NCBI GenBank assembly: GCA_023079485.1
Contig: CM041084.1
Location: 101,598,467 to 101,662,466, forward strand
Length of the DNA stretch: 64,000 bases
Origin: Archilochus colubris
Lineage: Eukaryota; Chordata; Aves; Apodiformes; Trochilidae
Direction: 5' to 3'
The translations under genes were made by a program, and so were the position numbers. Below are positions 50,868 through 63,835 of this stretch, piece after piece (the first letter of the stretch is position 1; each line of letters begins with the position of its first letter). The notes below the pieces were generated by a model, which ran no database searches, was not told where the DNA came from, and was given only the letters and a program-made list of their open reading frames with translations.

Positions 50868-50906
50868 TGTTTTGGTTTGGTTTGGTTTTGGTTTTGGTTT
50901 GGTTTT
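50868..50906 (+). repeat. (GGTTT)n tract
   Basis: Tandem GGTTT and GGTTTT units, about 40 bp, on the plus strand. Valine, glycine and phenylalanine frames across it are artefacts. Confidence 0.9.
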
Positions 50907-53900
50907 AGCAGCTCCTAAGAATTACAGATACCTTAACCATGTTCTAAAATTCTCTCTGTTGCCTGATAGCATTTTACTGAAGCAGTTTTACTTCATATTT
51001 ATGCCTTTTTGCACCGAGGCCAATAAGCTACAGCTTTAGTGGAAAGACTTAGAGGAAAAACTTTAAAACAAGTGCTGCTATTTTTCTTGAGCAGAACAAG
51101 CAGAATATTAGTGCAGCTAAAAATACATTGCACTTCAGAGATTTTCCATGGATGCTGGGAAAGTGGATATTGAGGACTTTCGGTGGCATGGTACTAGGGA
51201 TATCTTGACTACCTCCAAATGAGAGGCAAAGCTTTGTTTTATAACATATGTTTTAACTATATTTGATGCTTGGGATTAAGGGGAGCACTAAAAGAAAAAT
51301 GGTTCAATTTGACAAGGTAACCATTTCTTTTCTAAATTGCTTCAAAATAGAACAAGGGATGGAATCTGCATGGAGTCTGAGAGAAGACACAAAAAAGCCA
51401 TCTTAAATTTCTCATAATATTCCTGTAGAAATTTGGTGCTTTTCATACATGACTCAAATACTTCATCTTTCACTTTGTAAATGTTTGTATTAGAACTACT
51501 CTGTATTGCATTGTGGTTTTGAGTATTATCTGAGATGAGAGAGAAACTGGCTCACAAACAGGCATCCTATCTCTGCTACAGAATGAGGCTGGGGTTTTTG
51601 GTTTTTTGGGTTTTTTGCTTTTTTCTCCAGTCTTGCTTTGTAAAGCAAAACAAGGTGAGCAATAATAAATTGAGTCAAAGAAGTAAAATGAAAAATAATC
51701 ACATTCTGTACTGAATCCAAACATCTTTGATTGCTTTGTGTCCATCTTATTCAGAGCAATTCAGCGTTTCCTTTTGCCTCAAGGACTGGAAGAAATCAAA
51801 CAAAAATACCAACTCTATCCAGACACTTAAGTTTGGGGAGGAAACAGATGATGTTTGATGTCCTGTTTTTTCTTCCCAGAAATAGCAGGATTCCCTCTGT
51901 GCAGCACAATAATGTTGGATCATCTATTCATTTTGTTTCATTCTGCTGGCATGGGGCAAAAGGGAGAATATAAGAGCCAAGGTAGCCAGGGTAATGAGAA
52001 AGAAAGTAATATTTTTTTGGCAGCATTTTTGACAAGGAATATGAAAAATTTCTTTCCTCTTTTGTCTCTGCTAAAATCTCAAATTTCCTGGGAAGGTACT
52101 TATATGGATAGACCAGAAAAAATATATCCAGTTGACAAAACTGGATAAAAAAATCTTAAAAGAGCCATCAGTATCCTGAGCTATTAAGATGAGCTTTTCT
52201 GGAAGTGTTTGTTTACGTCCCTGGAAAGCTCACTGCACAATATAATGGTTTTGGTTCAAAAGGATCCTAAGACTCACATCACTTTTTCCATTTTTCAATC
52301 TAGATGATCACCATATATAACTTGAGTTTTCTTTTAATACATTCATGAATTTGTTTTGCAGTTCAGCATAGTCTTTTTCAAAATATTTCCAACAAAGTAT
52401 CTGAAGTGAAGATGAAATAGGAAGGCTTTTATTGTTGCCAATTTATGACAGCTTGGTGCCAAAATAATATGGGTGAAAAGGGACAAGAAACAGTTTGGTG
52501 ATATTAGTTTTAGAAAGGTTTTGCTCTCCACAGGCTGTCACCTGGATGGTGCAATATTAGTATATTGGTATACATCCAAATCACTTTCTTGAAGTAATCT
52601 GAAAATTTAGAGCTCTCAAAGCACACTTCCCATTCAGCATTTTCTAAAGAAATTAAACACTGAGAGAAGCTGATGAAAAAAATTGACAGAACTGGGTAGA
52701 GTTGCAGGCAGGGCACAGGTGCACAAGTTTGGGAAATGGATGGAATGTGGGAAGAAAAAAAAAAAAGGTAAAATTTGTACCCTTTATTCCAGTTCCAGTC
52801 AATAACCCTTTCTGACAAGAGACTGTGGACCTATAGATCATGCTCCTGCAAGTTAGTTGAACCATATAGGATTAATTTAGCACCTCTGTGCATACACGTT
52901 ATGATGCATCAGGTTAATTACATGTTTTAAGAAGCTCTCCACCCTACTTTCCACAGAATGCTTTCTAGCTCAGTGTGTTGAGGTGGTTTTGCTTCAGGAT
53001 GGTATATAGAGGGGGCAACTCATAGTAAGTAAAGCAGAGGATTTCAAGTGGACTGTGTTTCAACATGGCTAATTGGATTTCAGCTTTGCCCCTTCCCTAG
53101 GATTCCTCTATGGTGCTGGGAAAATCAAATCAATTTTAAAAATTCTCCAGGATAACTCTGCATTCTGTCTTGCTTATTTTCTGAGGGGTTCACAACAGGA
53201 ACAATGAGTTGATTTACTTAAATTTGGAGCATTTACAGCTGAACCTGCAGCCAGTTTAGTAGGAATTGTGCTCTTAAGGTGAAAAGTGCAATAAAAAGTG
53301 AAGTAATCTGAAAGATCAGGCATAGGCTTCTCAAATTTAGTTGCTCAAAAGGAGCTGACACTTTTGATCATTCTTGTCTTAATCTTTGTGCTTCTATTCT
53401 CAATGTGTCAGCTACATGAAAGAAAATGTGCTCAGTCAGTTGTAAATAAAGGAGGTGGAAAAAATCTTTCATTTGAGTGTATCTATGCCCTCAACTTAAA
53501 AGTGTGTTTACTTGTAACATGCTATATTAAAATTAAATTTGTTTTCACTGGTGAGAGGAGAACTTAAACTGAACAGGAATCTCTCTTGTGAGTTGCTGGA
53601 TGTTTTTAGGGTGAAGGGGTGTTTTCTTTTTTTGTCCCCACTCCATGAATGTCAGAAGAAAGGGTATTAATGTAATAATATTACACAGGAGAGAAATCCC
53701 TGGGAAACACTGAAGGACTCTGTGGGTGGCATAGGTCTAAGCATTGTTGTTAAGCTCCAAAGACAGGGATAAGATGCACAATTGTCCAAAAGACAATGGG
53801 AAAGCACAGAATGGGAATGCAGCTGATGTAAATTACTGATGCTTATTGGGAGATTGTGTGGCCATCATAAATAGTAACTTCTTCATGTTGATGGTTGTCT

Positions 53901-54269
53901 GGTTTTGTTCATTAGTGCTTTGCTCTCCATTCCACCAGCTTGTTGGGGAAACTGCACAACTTAACATGTCAGTTCAGTGAAAAGGCACTTCATGTTCTTC
54001 TTGAACCACCTTGAGCAGCTCTTTTGTATCAACAGCAATGGGTGAAATAAAGCAAAGAAAGTGCTGGCTTCTCCAGTGGGTTGTCCCTATGGTAAAGCAA
54101 ATGGAAATAGGTACTCATCTCTCTATGTAATTCTTTAAAAGCTCAGTTTTACACCTCTCATGTGTTGTGTTCATTTGTTTTTGCAGAGAGCAGGGCCAAG
54201 CTTCCTGGGGTGGAATGCTCTTTGCTGTTGACCAGGAGCAAGTATCTGCAAAGAAATAATAGGCTGGTG

Positions 54270-54610
54270 CACTTATGATCATATATTTGATTTAGCTGCA
54301 TCTTGCTTATTTGAAATATTTATTAATTACCTTTCATATACTTCTTCTGACTTGCTAACTTGCTTTTAATTAAATCCTTGTTAAGTTGATTGACTTAATT
54401 GAAATAATGCAACACCCTGATGAGAACTAGGTTATTTTGAATATAGTTAACCTTCAAAAGAAGAGGATTTTTTTCCTGCAGTGTAATTACAATTGAGATG
54501 AGCTTATTATGCACATAATGAGTGACCTTTTATCTTGTCCAAGGTAAATAAGTACACAGAGGTATTTACTGCATGAGTAGAAATTACACATGTTTTAATA
54601 TAAGATACAA
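54270..54610. promoter_or_regulatory. Candidate conserved non-coding element
   Basis: Repeat-free DNA with many TAAT/ATTA cores, such as TATTAATTACC, TTTTAATTAAATCC, CTTAATTGAAA and GTAATTACAATTG. No open frame of note is present. Whether it is conserved or acts as an enhancer cannot be seen from one sequence. Confidence 0.22.
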
Positions 54611-56883
54611 ACTTACCGTTTGCTTTGCCTTTTGGGGCTGCCTCTTGTTCAGAGGGACAGTTTATTTTTATTCATAGAGTTCTGAAGATGTGAGTCGGAA
54701 GGGAGGCCCTCGTGTTGAGGTGCTGTGCAGAACCTCAGAAAGAATAAATGGATTCAGCTACTAAATCATGCTTCATTTCTGACTGTATGTTTCCTAGGCT
54801 ACCTCTGGATGTCCTTGTACTATGTCTTGAATAAAAATGAGGCTTCAAAATTGTAGATTCTCTGTCTTTCTCCTTCCATCAGCCTTGTCAATTCTCTGTG
54901 AAAAAGGAAGATGAAAAGCCACAGTGATTGCTGTGTAGTGATTGGCCTCAAGTGCAGAATCATTCCCATCAAGGCTTCTCTTTGTTTTTCAGGGCCCATT
55001 CATTGGAAATGCTTCTGTTAATTGTATCGTTATATATCCTCATACTTCATTTAAATGCTGACATGGGATACCATACTGCTGTGTTTTAATGAGTGTGATA
55101 ATTACTTGAGGCATAGCATGCATATAGAGGGAATAGCAATTAAAAATATAATTATACTTTAATTGAAGTATCTGTGTAATAGAAAGCATATAGGTAGCAT
55201 AATCTAGAAGACGTAGCATGAACATGTAGACACCTGCTTTTAAGCCAAGATAATTCCTTAGTACATTGTAAGTTGTGTTCCTGGACATCTCACACAATGG
55301 GTCTGTGCATTGCTTTCACCAGCTATTAAACAGGGAGTGGACATTCTTATTTACTGCTGCAAAATTTAGTACTATTTTTCCTGTCAGAATGGCAGTGTGA
55401 TATTAATTACTAAAAGTAGAGGCCATTGGGGGGTCTCTCACTGAATTTTGTTAATATTAATACCATCAAGAGCTGCTTGAAATTAATATTTGAAGTAAGA
55501 AGAACCTGAGGCACTTCAGTTTGTAACTGCTTATAATCCGTTCCCTCTGTTGCACAAAAAATTCTACATTACTATTTTATAGTCTACAGAGTAGTATTGG
55601 TGTAAATTCTATGACATCTCTTTTCAGTACACCTGGAGGACCTTCCTCAAAGTCCAGAATGTATCCTCCAATGCATGCATTGTTTTCTCAAAACAAATAG
55701 AACAGTTTAAAATTAATAATCAAATTGAAGCATCCTTTAGTGGCAATATTTGGTTTTGGGTTTGGCTTTTTTTATATAGCTTGGAGGTTATATGAACTAC
55801 TGTACCTACTGGATCTTCCTGTTCAGAATACTGTTTGTCCTTATTTAAGATTCAGAGTACCTTAATTTTAAATGGAAATGGAATACTGATTTGGAACACA
55901 CACTGGGGGAGTAAGCAGTTTTCATTCATACAATCCACTTGCAGATTATAGATGAGGGAAGGGAGATTGAACTGGATTTCATATTAAATATATTTGCATG
56001 GGCTTTTCTTCAAATTCAAAAGCAAAAACTGTAGGAGGTAATATTTTCCTTTTATGTTTTAATAGCATAATATTGGTCCCACACATACTAGAATTCATTG
56101 CTATTGTCATCTGTCTCTGCTAATCAGGTTTTCAGTATGAGCTGATATTAAGTTGTTAAAATATCATTCAAAGTCAGATGGAAAAGATTTTAGGTACTGA
56201 TTAGCTTATGGAATGACTAAGTCCATTAAGTGCTAGTTTGTCTACAAGAAGTATCTTATAATATAGAAGCCAAAACGGATGATTTGGCAAAGCAAGAAAT
56301 AAGGCATGTTTGCTAGGTGTCTGCAACAGATATTTTCAATAATCTGACCCTGTGAATGATCTGTGTCTTCCTCTTTTATTTATCCCATTGCCATACTGAT
56401 TTTTTTCCCAAAGAAATTAAGAACAACCATATAAAAGAGCAAAATAAGGACCCTTTAATTGTAGAATATGCACTGTGATGTAAACCTAACAGTAACCCAA
56501 GTCACTAGTTATTTCTCTCCAGTACAATACCAGTGCAGAAACCAAGATAGTAAATAAAATTAAATGCAAACCTTTAATAACAACAGAGGGCAGTGGCATC
56601 TGAAGAAGTAACTGAGGATGATGTGTTGCCCAACCTTGAGACAAACACTTGTAATGAAAAAACTTCTTGAAGTTCTGACTCTGAACCTGTTTAGCTTGGA
56701 GATTTCTTTGGATTTATTAACATTACATTGACTCCAGGTTGTGTACATTAAAGGTGTTACATAAAACTATGCAAATGTGTACTAGGAACCCAAGAATCTA
56801 GAGCCAGAATCTGTCTCTGTGAGTTCAGACATGAGCACACATTAGTGAAGTTCCTCATCTTAAATCTAGTCCATTAAGATACA

Positions 56884-56945
56884 TAATTATATAATTATAA
56901 GCCATTATAAATTATAAGCCATTATAAGCCATATATAAATTATAG
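56884..56945 (+). repeat. ATTATAAGCC tandem repeat
   Basis: The 10-bp unit ATTATAAGCC occurs three times (56894, 56911 and 56921), the first followed by a partial unit, within a longer AT-rich tandem-like block. Confidence 0.8.
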
Positions 56946-57433
56946 TTGGCACCGGATCTTTTTTTGAACCACATTCTTTTCCTGTTAGGCTTTTCTACAG
57001 GCCTTGGGCCTTGTTTGAATTGTTTGGAGAAGATAGCTATGAACTGAGAATTACAGTCATGTGGCAAAACTCAGTTTACAACATGACTTGGCTATTGCCA
57101 TGGTTTGGGCCAAGGTTAGAACCAATTTTCTTTCTTGTAATTTTACTTTCAGCTAAGTCTCTTCTAAGTATGTGGGCTTGCTGAAACTGACAGCAAGTTT
57201 CTCAGTAAGTGACTGCTTCTAGGACTGCTAATGCTGCATGTTTATACTTACAGCTAGAGAATGGTATGCAGTATCAAGGCCACTGCTTAATTCTGAAATC
57301 CATCTTATGCTCCAGAAAGAAAAAGAGAATAAAGGGGTCACACCTGCAACCCTCCTTTTTAGGGAGGAGTGAGCCAGACAAGTGATTAAAATAGAGCAAA
57401 TGGAGTATTGCATCCCATACACATTATACTTGG

Positions 57434-57440
57434 TATAAAT
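57434..57440 (+). promoter_or_regulatory. TATA box of solo LTR copy 2
   Basis: TATAAAT in the shared block ACTTGGTATAAAT, at the same relative place as in copy 1. Confidence 0.6.
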
Positions 57441-57751
57441 TTGAAGGTCAAATCTGTCTTTGCCCATGGCTGGCATCCTGAGAGGATTCCATACGATTGT
57501 TTGCCTTTGATCCTGATCTGTGCCCTCTTGGATCTCTGTGTTCCTGCCTCCAGTTCCCAATTGCTGCCGACTCCAGCAGCCCAGCCTGGGACTTTCCAGG
57601 GTTGTCCTGCAGCCTCGGTGGTGATGTGAGTGTTATTTGAGGTAGGGGGAGAGGAACGTGATACCACTTTGGTGTATATTTGTATATATTTAATATTTTG
57701 GTATGTATTATTTTTTCTTTTTAAAATAATTTTTTCTTTTTTCATAAATAC

Positions 57752-57757
57752 ATTAAA
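57752..57757 (+). other. Poly(A) signal (ATTAAA) of solo LTR copy 2
   Basis: ATTAAA in the CATTAAAG block shared with copy 1. A T/A-rich expansion just upstream makes this copy about 40 bp longer than copy 1. Confidence 0.5.
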
Positions 57758-59214
57758 GATGTGTAATTTAGTTTCCAGCCTCTAAGTCTCTCTCCCTTAT
57801 TCTCTCTCCTTTCCCTGTCAGAGATGGGAGTGGGACTAATAGCGAGCATCTGACATTCATTTAATTGCCTGCCCAGTGTTAAACCATGAAAACTACTTAT
57901 ATCTAGGTCAAAAAGGTTAAATCTTCCTGTTATTTTAACCCAATGCTTGCCGCAGCCATGTCATTTTCCTCTGAGTTTTTGAATCTGTTTTCTTCTTGTT
58001 TACTGAAAGATTTTTATCTCTTGTGAAAGACAAAAAAGTTTGCAGTTGTTCAGGGCATGCGAGTACTGCTGCCTAGTTCTTATTATTTCTTATAATATTT
58101 TAACTGTTCAGTGGTGGTAAATGATACTGTTTAAAGATTTTAAAAATAGACTCTTCAAATCTAAGAGTTAAAGTAAAAATGAAAAGGAATAAGGTAGCGT
58201 GAGATATTCTGCATATTTTATGCCACTCAGTTCTCAGAGGAATATTTTTACTAATGTTGCACCAATAGAGATTTATTATTATCAGTTCAATTTCTCTGAT
58301 GTAGGCAATCAATTAAAATATTATACCTGTCAGTTTGCCCTTGCTCTCTCTAAGGGATTCTTATTTAAGTTTTCTTGTTCCTTAATAAGTTGGTTCTACT
58401 TGGTTGAAGCTTTGAAGAGAAGCAATTTCTTTTCTCTGGCAAAGAGTAAGATCAAAGTTACGCTATCTTGAGGCGTTGATACTTTCTTAATTGGAGCAAG
58501 TTTTCTTCTCCTTCTTATAAATTTCACATAGGAAAAAAGGCTATAATATAATTTCTATCTTCTGTTGTTCTTTCTCACCCAGATGGTCAGTTGCAAGCCT
58601 TATTTGTTTGTAAGGCTTGAGACCTTGTGGTTTTGGAATATGGTCTCATCTTTTCTTCTGTAAGATCTTCTATCAGGAGCCTCTGGGGAGGAACTGGAGC
58701 CTCATGATGCTAGAAGTTGTGCTGCAGTGGTTTTCCTTCAGAAGCAGAAGTTTCTTTTACTTTTGTATATTCAGGTAGGAAATATTGCTGAAGAATGTCA
58801 TGGTGTATTTTTCTGTTCCATTTACTCTCACAAGAGTTATTCCACTCAGACTATGTAGACTGGATGTCTAGTAGCCCAGAAAGTAACCTGTGATATTCCT
58901 GTTCTGTCAGAATCAATTTTTAAATTTTTTTTCTTTTTTTTTTTCTTTTTTAACACCGAGTGATGACATCTGCCAATATATTTCACATTTAAGGTATGAT
59001 ATCTGCCAGCTGGTAGCCACAGACAGAATGAATATATTTGTTCTAAACATGCACCAAATTGAAAATGTTATAATTTTGATACATTTGGTACTTTCATTAG
59101 AAGAGTTGATGCAAAATTATGTTTGTCCACAGTTGAAACACAGAGCTGTGATTTAGCAAAGGCCCCTGAGGTCAGGCAGAGATCTTTAAAACAAAGAGTA
59201 GGTTCTGTCCTGAG

Positions 59215-59300
59215 TTTCTGTGTGATGCTGGGTAGGTGAATTTACATTGTTATATCTGACGTCTTCTTCTCTAAAATGGAAGCCAGTGTCTTCATTATTC
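59215..59300 (+). mobile_element. Possible MIR-like SINE remnant
   Basis: TTTCTGTGTGATGCTGGGTA, then a CTTCTTCTCTAAAATGGAAG block. This follows the order of the MIR core (CTGTGTGACCTTGGGCAAGT, then CATCTGTAAAATGGG) with spacing close to expectation and many substitutions. Confidence 0.5.
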
Positions 59301-60349
59301 TCTCATTCGTTGGGAATATATGATCTTGCTGATGAAAATTTACTTTCATACAGTCTATATCACAGTATTCCTCCATCTTAAATGGAATATTTAGGTCAGA
59401 GAAGGTTTTAATTTACCAAGTGCAAATAATACCTATTATGATCTTGTCAAATGTAGAAGACAGAAATGCTACCAAATCATGAATCTCAGTGCTTTACAAT
59501 AGGCATGGAACTAATCATATTTCCAACACATGTGGTTTATTTGCTTGTAAAATTTTCTGCTGCTTAATTGTGGGGATTGGTTTTGCTTTAAGATCTTGAG
59601 GTATTTGGGTCTACACAGGGGAATACTTAAATTCAGTCTCTGTTTCTGTTCATTAATCATGTTGTTTTGTATCAAGCCTCTTGACTGTGCTGGCAAGATA
59701 ATGCTTGCATGTAGGCATCCTAAGACTGATTCTTAGGTAAAAAAATATGTGTACTCTCTTTGTATAATATAGCACATATTTTATAATGTATACATTGCTC
59801 TTTGAGTTACTAGTTACACTGGGATTTTGCAGTGGTCTTAATTAATCACCCTATTACTGCTGAATTACACTGAAGAGAGATTACTAAGTCAGAACAACTT
59901 TCTGTCATTTATTTTCCTTTCCTCTATGTACCAAAAGGCACTGGAAACAGGATTTCTTAGAAATACAGTTGGATGAGACTTGTACTTTCTGAATTACAAA
60001 GCTCAAAATGAGTTCAAACCCATCCTACTACCAGTAAAATATGCATAACATTTTATTTAGTACTTATTGTTTTTCATAGTGAGAGATGAGAAACTGGAGA
60101 AGGGTTCAGTAATGCTTTTGATCTTATCTTAGAAGTATATTTTATTCTACAAACTGTATGAGATTGTGTGTCCTTGTAGAGAAATACTGGTTCTTTGCCC
60201 ATAATAGAATGAGCCTGAGCTTGTCTCCCCATTAATGCTGGGACAAGTTGTTGCACAGCTGGGACAGTGTCAGAAGGTCAAGACTAAGGAGCGACAGCTA
60301 TTGGGACACATTTATCTAGGTCATTTGCTCTCATTCATCTGTCTGTTTT

Positions 60350-60640
60350 ACAGCTGCACACCAGGGAAGTTATATTAATAGAAATAATGCTTTTTGGAAT
60401 GCTACTTCAATTAGGTTATGTTTATTCAAGCAGCTGATTACATTATCAAAATCATATCTGGAAGAGTTGAAAAGTATTCAGGAAAACAAAGACCTGCACG
60501 AAGGAGGCACTAATCTATAATACACATTAAAAATCATCTGTAATTTGAACTTTTGTTCATGTCAAACCTGTCAAATTATTTAATGATGCCCAAATAAGCA
60601 TCTTGTCTTATTGTGAAAATTGATTTATAACAGATTGTTC
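60350..60640. promoter_or_regulatory. Candidate conserved non-coding element
   Basis: Repeat-free DNA with several TAAT/ATTA and AAATCA-type motifs and no meaningful frame. It resembles deeply conserved vertebrate non-coding elements in texture only. Conservation is untested. Confidence 0.18.
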
Positions 60641-61737
60641 TATGGTAAAGAAAGGAAATTTTCTGAAAGAGGTGGGAATTTTGGTACTGCTTTATTGTGC
60701 AGATGATACTGCTTCTTTAAGGCTACCACACTGTCTTTACCTATTTTCTGATAACTGTTAGAAGACAAAGAAGTGGCTCAGGATTTCATTCTCAGTACAT
60801 AGCTATGATATAACAGTAAATGTTAAAGGTAACTAACGCTACTTTTTGCAATCAAACTTGCTGTGGAGTAAGAATTTACGAGGTTTTAGTTATCTTTCTG
60901 AAAATTACCTCAGATAGTGGGGCTTTTCCCAGCAGTCCCTTTCTCACTCACAAGATGCAGGAGATTAAACTAGCCCCAAACCATTCTTGTAATCAAGTTT
61001 TAAAATTCAAAACTTGCATCTCATTTTAAACTCAATCTTCAATACCCTCAGCTTTTCCCACCAAAGAAACAAATGCTCTGGCAAGCCAAAGGGGATTCCA
61101 AGTCAAGTAATTCTGGGTATTTGGACAGAAATATTGCTTTTAACCAGTTATTTATCACTGCACTTCAAAATGGCTTTTGGCTGATTGTGTCTTTTAGGTG
61201 GCTTTGCCTGCCAGCTCTAGTTGGTGTTCTTGAGAGATTTGGGTTTGCTTGTTTTTTTGGTTTTTTGTTTTTTCTGGAGGAGAGAAGCACAGGGAGTGTG
61301 AGAATTTGACTTGCCTATTTTAATGTTTTCATCAATATGTGGCCCATGATAAGACAGCCGTAGAAAAAACTAACTACAGCTCATTATAGATAAAAACCCT
61401 CAACTTCTTTTCACATCTTCCTTTTTCCCTCTTTCCTTTGCCTTAGTACTCAGCTAAAAACCATTTTCAGCAACCTTAGTTTGGTTTACTTGGGCAACCA
61501 GAGGAACTGCAGATAAATTGTTCTTTTTACATGGCAAAGCAATGAACGGTTAAGATTGTATTTTTTGACTGTTTACCAGAAGGTAATGACTTTGTAAGAC
61601 CTGAAAGAATAAACTAAGTGAAGCGTGATTGGTGTTTCTAGATATTTGCTTCATGAATTTGAGTTTTCAGGAAGACAGGTAAGATGCTCTTACACCACAG
61701 GTGCCATCCCCTGAAGTGCTCTGCTCAACTTCAAAGC

Positions 61738-61830
61738 TGCCATGCTGGGTTGGACCAAAGGCCCTGCTCATCTTTCTCTTACTGTGACCAGAAATGAATG
61801 GTTCCAAAAAGTGCAAGAAATGGGGGCTGA
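61738..61830 (+). repeat. Possible ancient amniote interspersed repeat
   Basis: CATGCTGGGTTGGACCAAAG resembles the GCTGGGTCAGACCAAAGGTC opening of a repeat I recall as common in reptile and bird genomes. The rest is too diverged to align by eye. Family name not assigned. Confidence 0.35.
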
Positions 61831-62024
61831 CCATACAGGGTTAAGGAACTTACTTCTGCATTTAGTAATGATCTGGCAGCTTACTCTCCATGAAATTCGC
61901 AGTCTCATTTTTAATTCTTTATATGTTTTATTTACTCAGTTTCAAAAGAGAATGTATTCCTCAGTTTACATGCACACTCTGTGAAAGATTTTTCTCCTTG
62001 GTTTTTTTTTCTGTTTTGCTGTTG

Positions 62025-62051
62025 GTTTTGGTTTGGTTTAAAAACCAAAAC
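62025..62051. repeat. Perfect 10-bp inverted repeat
   Basis: GTTTTGGTTT (62025-62034) is matched by AAACCAAAAC (62042-62051) with a 7-base spacer. It sits at the end of a T/G-rich tract and probably arose from it. Confidence 0.8.
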
Positions 62052-63835
62052 AAATGCAAAAATAGTTTATAATCTTCTGAAGACTACAGGTTTACAAATT
62101 GCTTCCAATATGCATGCGCAGTGAACAGACTATCCTAATAATTTACATCTTTTTTAAAAATACCCTGCTATTGTAGAGAAAACATATTTCAGAAGATTGT
62201 TCCAAAGAAAGTTCTTAGAATCTGAAATATATTCTCAACTTTTGTGTTTTGATGTTTTACCTTAGATAAACTATTTTATTTTTAAGTTCTAGTGCTTCTT
62301 AACTCATGCATTGCATGCCTTGGTGTTACCAACTTTCAAAAAGCAGTGGTTTATTACATCCAGTGAAAATATAATCTATCAAAAATAATCTTTTAGTTCA
62401 CTCTAAGGTGTCTGCCAATGCTGTAAAAAAGATGATTTCCAAGAAAACAATATATGAAGCACTTAAACTGCTCTTTGGGAATGCCCTGCAAGGCCATATG
62501 ACACCCCAGGTGACACTCTTCTCTTACAATCAGGAGAGAGATATCTAGCTTAGAAATCTGCCTCAATTATGTCAGATGGCCATAATTTGCTGAAATTACT
62601 TCTAATTTTTGTCTACTTGCAACTTGCAGGAAAAATTCAACTTGAGTCTGCAAGTTGACAATATCCAAATCCTGCATGCTCTGTCTAATCAGAACTCCCT
62701 GTTGCCTTCTCAGCTCCCTCTTGTGTTTTGTTCCTTATTTCATGTGTTGTAACAGATTTAATTGATCGTTTCTTAATCCTGGGATCCACAGACCTCAAAG
62801 GTGTGTCTACTAAAATGCTTAGGAAGATGAGGAGGGAACAAAGTTATATATATTACATAGCTCTCAATTAAAGTTACATTTCACAAGCTATTTAAGCGTA
62901 AGCTTAAAATTTTTTAAATGGTCTGCCCTGTAAAAAGCTGTTGATTTTCAGGTTGTAAAAACTTTGTCGAACAGCATCTCACCTACCTCTTGGCTGACTG
63001 GGGAAAGTCATTCCTCTTCCTTAACTCAGCAGTGATCAGCTCCTGACTCTTCGCTGTGGGGAAGAGAAAGATGACTATTTACCTGCTGTTATCTGCTGTG
63101 AGCAACTGGAGGGAGCAAGAGTGAAAACATATTGGCTGCTCCCCACTGTCTGCTGTGAGGATGAGTGACTGAGAGCACAGGGTGAGTTCTGTGCCATGTT
63201 GAAGAAGGAGGGTAACACAACCAGCTCACCCCAGTTTACCAGAGTAGGCACGGGGGGAAGAACCGATGCAGATGTAAAGTCCTTGATCTTGTGCTTCTTA
63301 GAGAAGTTGTGGGTTTCCTCTTGCATGGAACAGGATGTGTTGAAATTGTTTATCCAGTCTTAGTGACTACTGGTAGTTTCAGATGCATTCAGTTATTTGA
63401 GATGAAAAATGTGCTTGGGAGTGTGCAGCATCAGATGTGTGGAACCAGCTCTTACTGGTTTTAGAACAGAGCAGACACAGACCATGCTAAGCTGGCAATG
63501 CAACACCTGGAGACTTGTTACTATCCTGAGGGACTCCACAACAGGTGTCTCACGTTTGCAGGGCAAAAAGGTGACCATCTGAAAATGAGTGAAAGAAAAA
63601 TGCAATGTGTGAAAAACATCTGTATAATCTGTATTTAATAAAAGGAGAGAGTTCTGTTAGCAATAGACAGTTGATCCATTTTCTTACTGAGTGCTAACTT
63701 AAGCTAAATATTTCTATCAGAATGTACATTCCTTTTTTTTCAATATTGGAAAGATACTTTAAAATGTGCTGTAAATCACCATATAAATGTAGCTTTCAGG
63801 GCATCCATCTACTAATGTTCTTATGCTGAAGTGAC

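Larger units (their letters stand above)
47538..57095. other. Long unannotated stretch
   Basis: About 9.5 kb with no CR1, LTR or gene recognised. 47560-48290 is more GC-rich than its flanks and unassigned. The rest is AT-rich. It contains an imperfect hairpin (48349-48382), a GGTTT array (50868-50906), T-rich DNA at 51590-51630 and possible conserved non-coding DNA at 54270-54610. Confidence 0.5.
57096..57891 (+). mobile_element. Solo LTR of an endogenous retroelement, copy 2
   Basis: 796 bp homologous over its whole length to 20924-21678, in the same orientation. It shares exact blocks such as GGTCACACCTGCAACCCTCC and TTTATACTTACAGCTAGAGA. It begins TGCCATGGTTT and ends AAACCATGAAA. The inner TGGTTT/AAACCA pair is a perfect inverted repeat, where copy 1 has TGGTCT/AGACCA. 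A TATAAAT box (57434) and ATTAAA (57752) keep the LTR order. No internal retroviral sequence lies on either side. The roughly 35 kb of unrelated DNA and the sequence divergence rule out one provirus. No clean target duplication is seen. Confidence 0.82.

Noticed and set aside
20924..57891. Treating the two LTRs as ends of one provirus
   Set aside because: The roughly 35 kb between them has no retroviral genes and holds unrelated CR1 insertions. The LTRs also differ by substitutions and indels.
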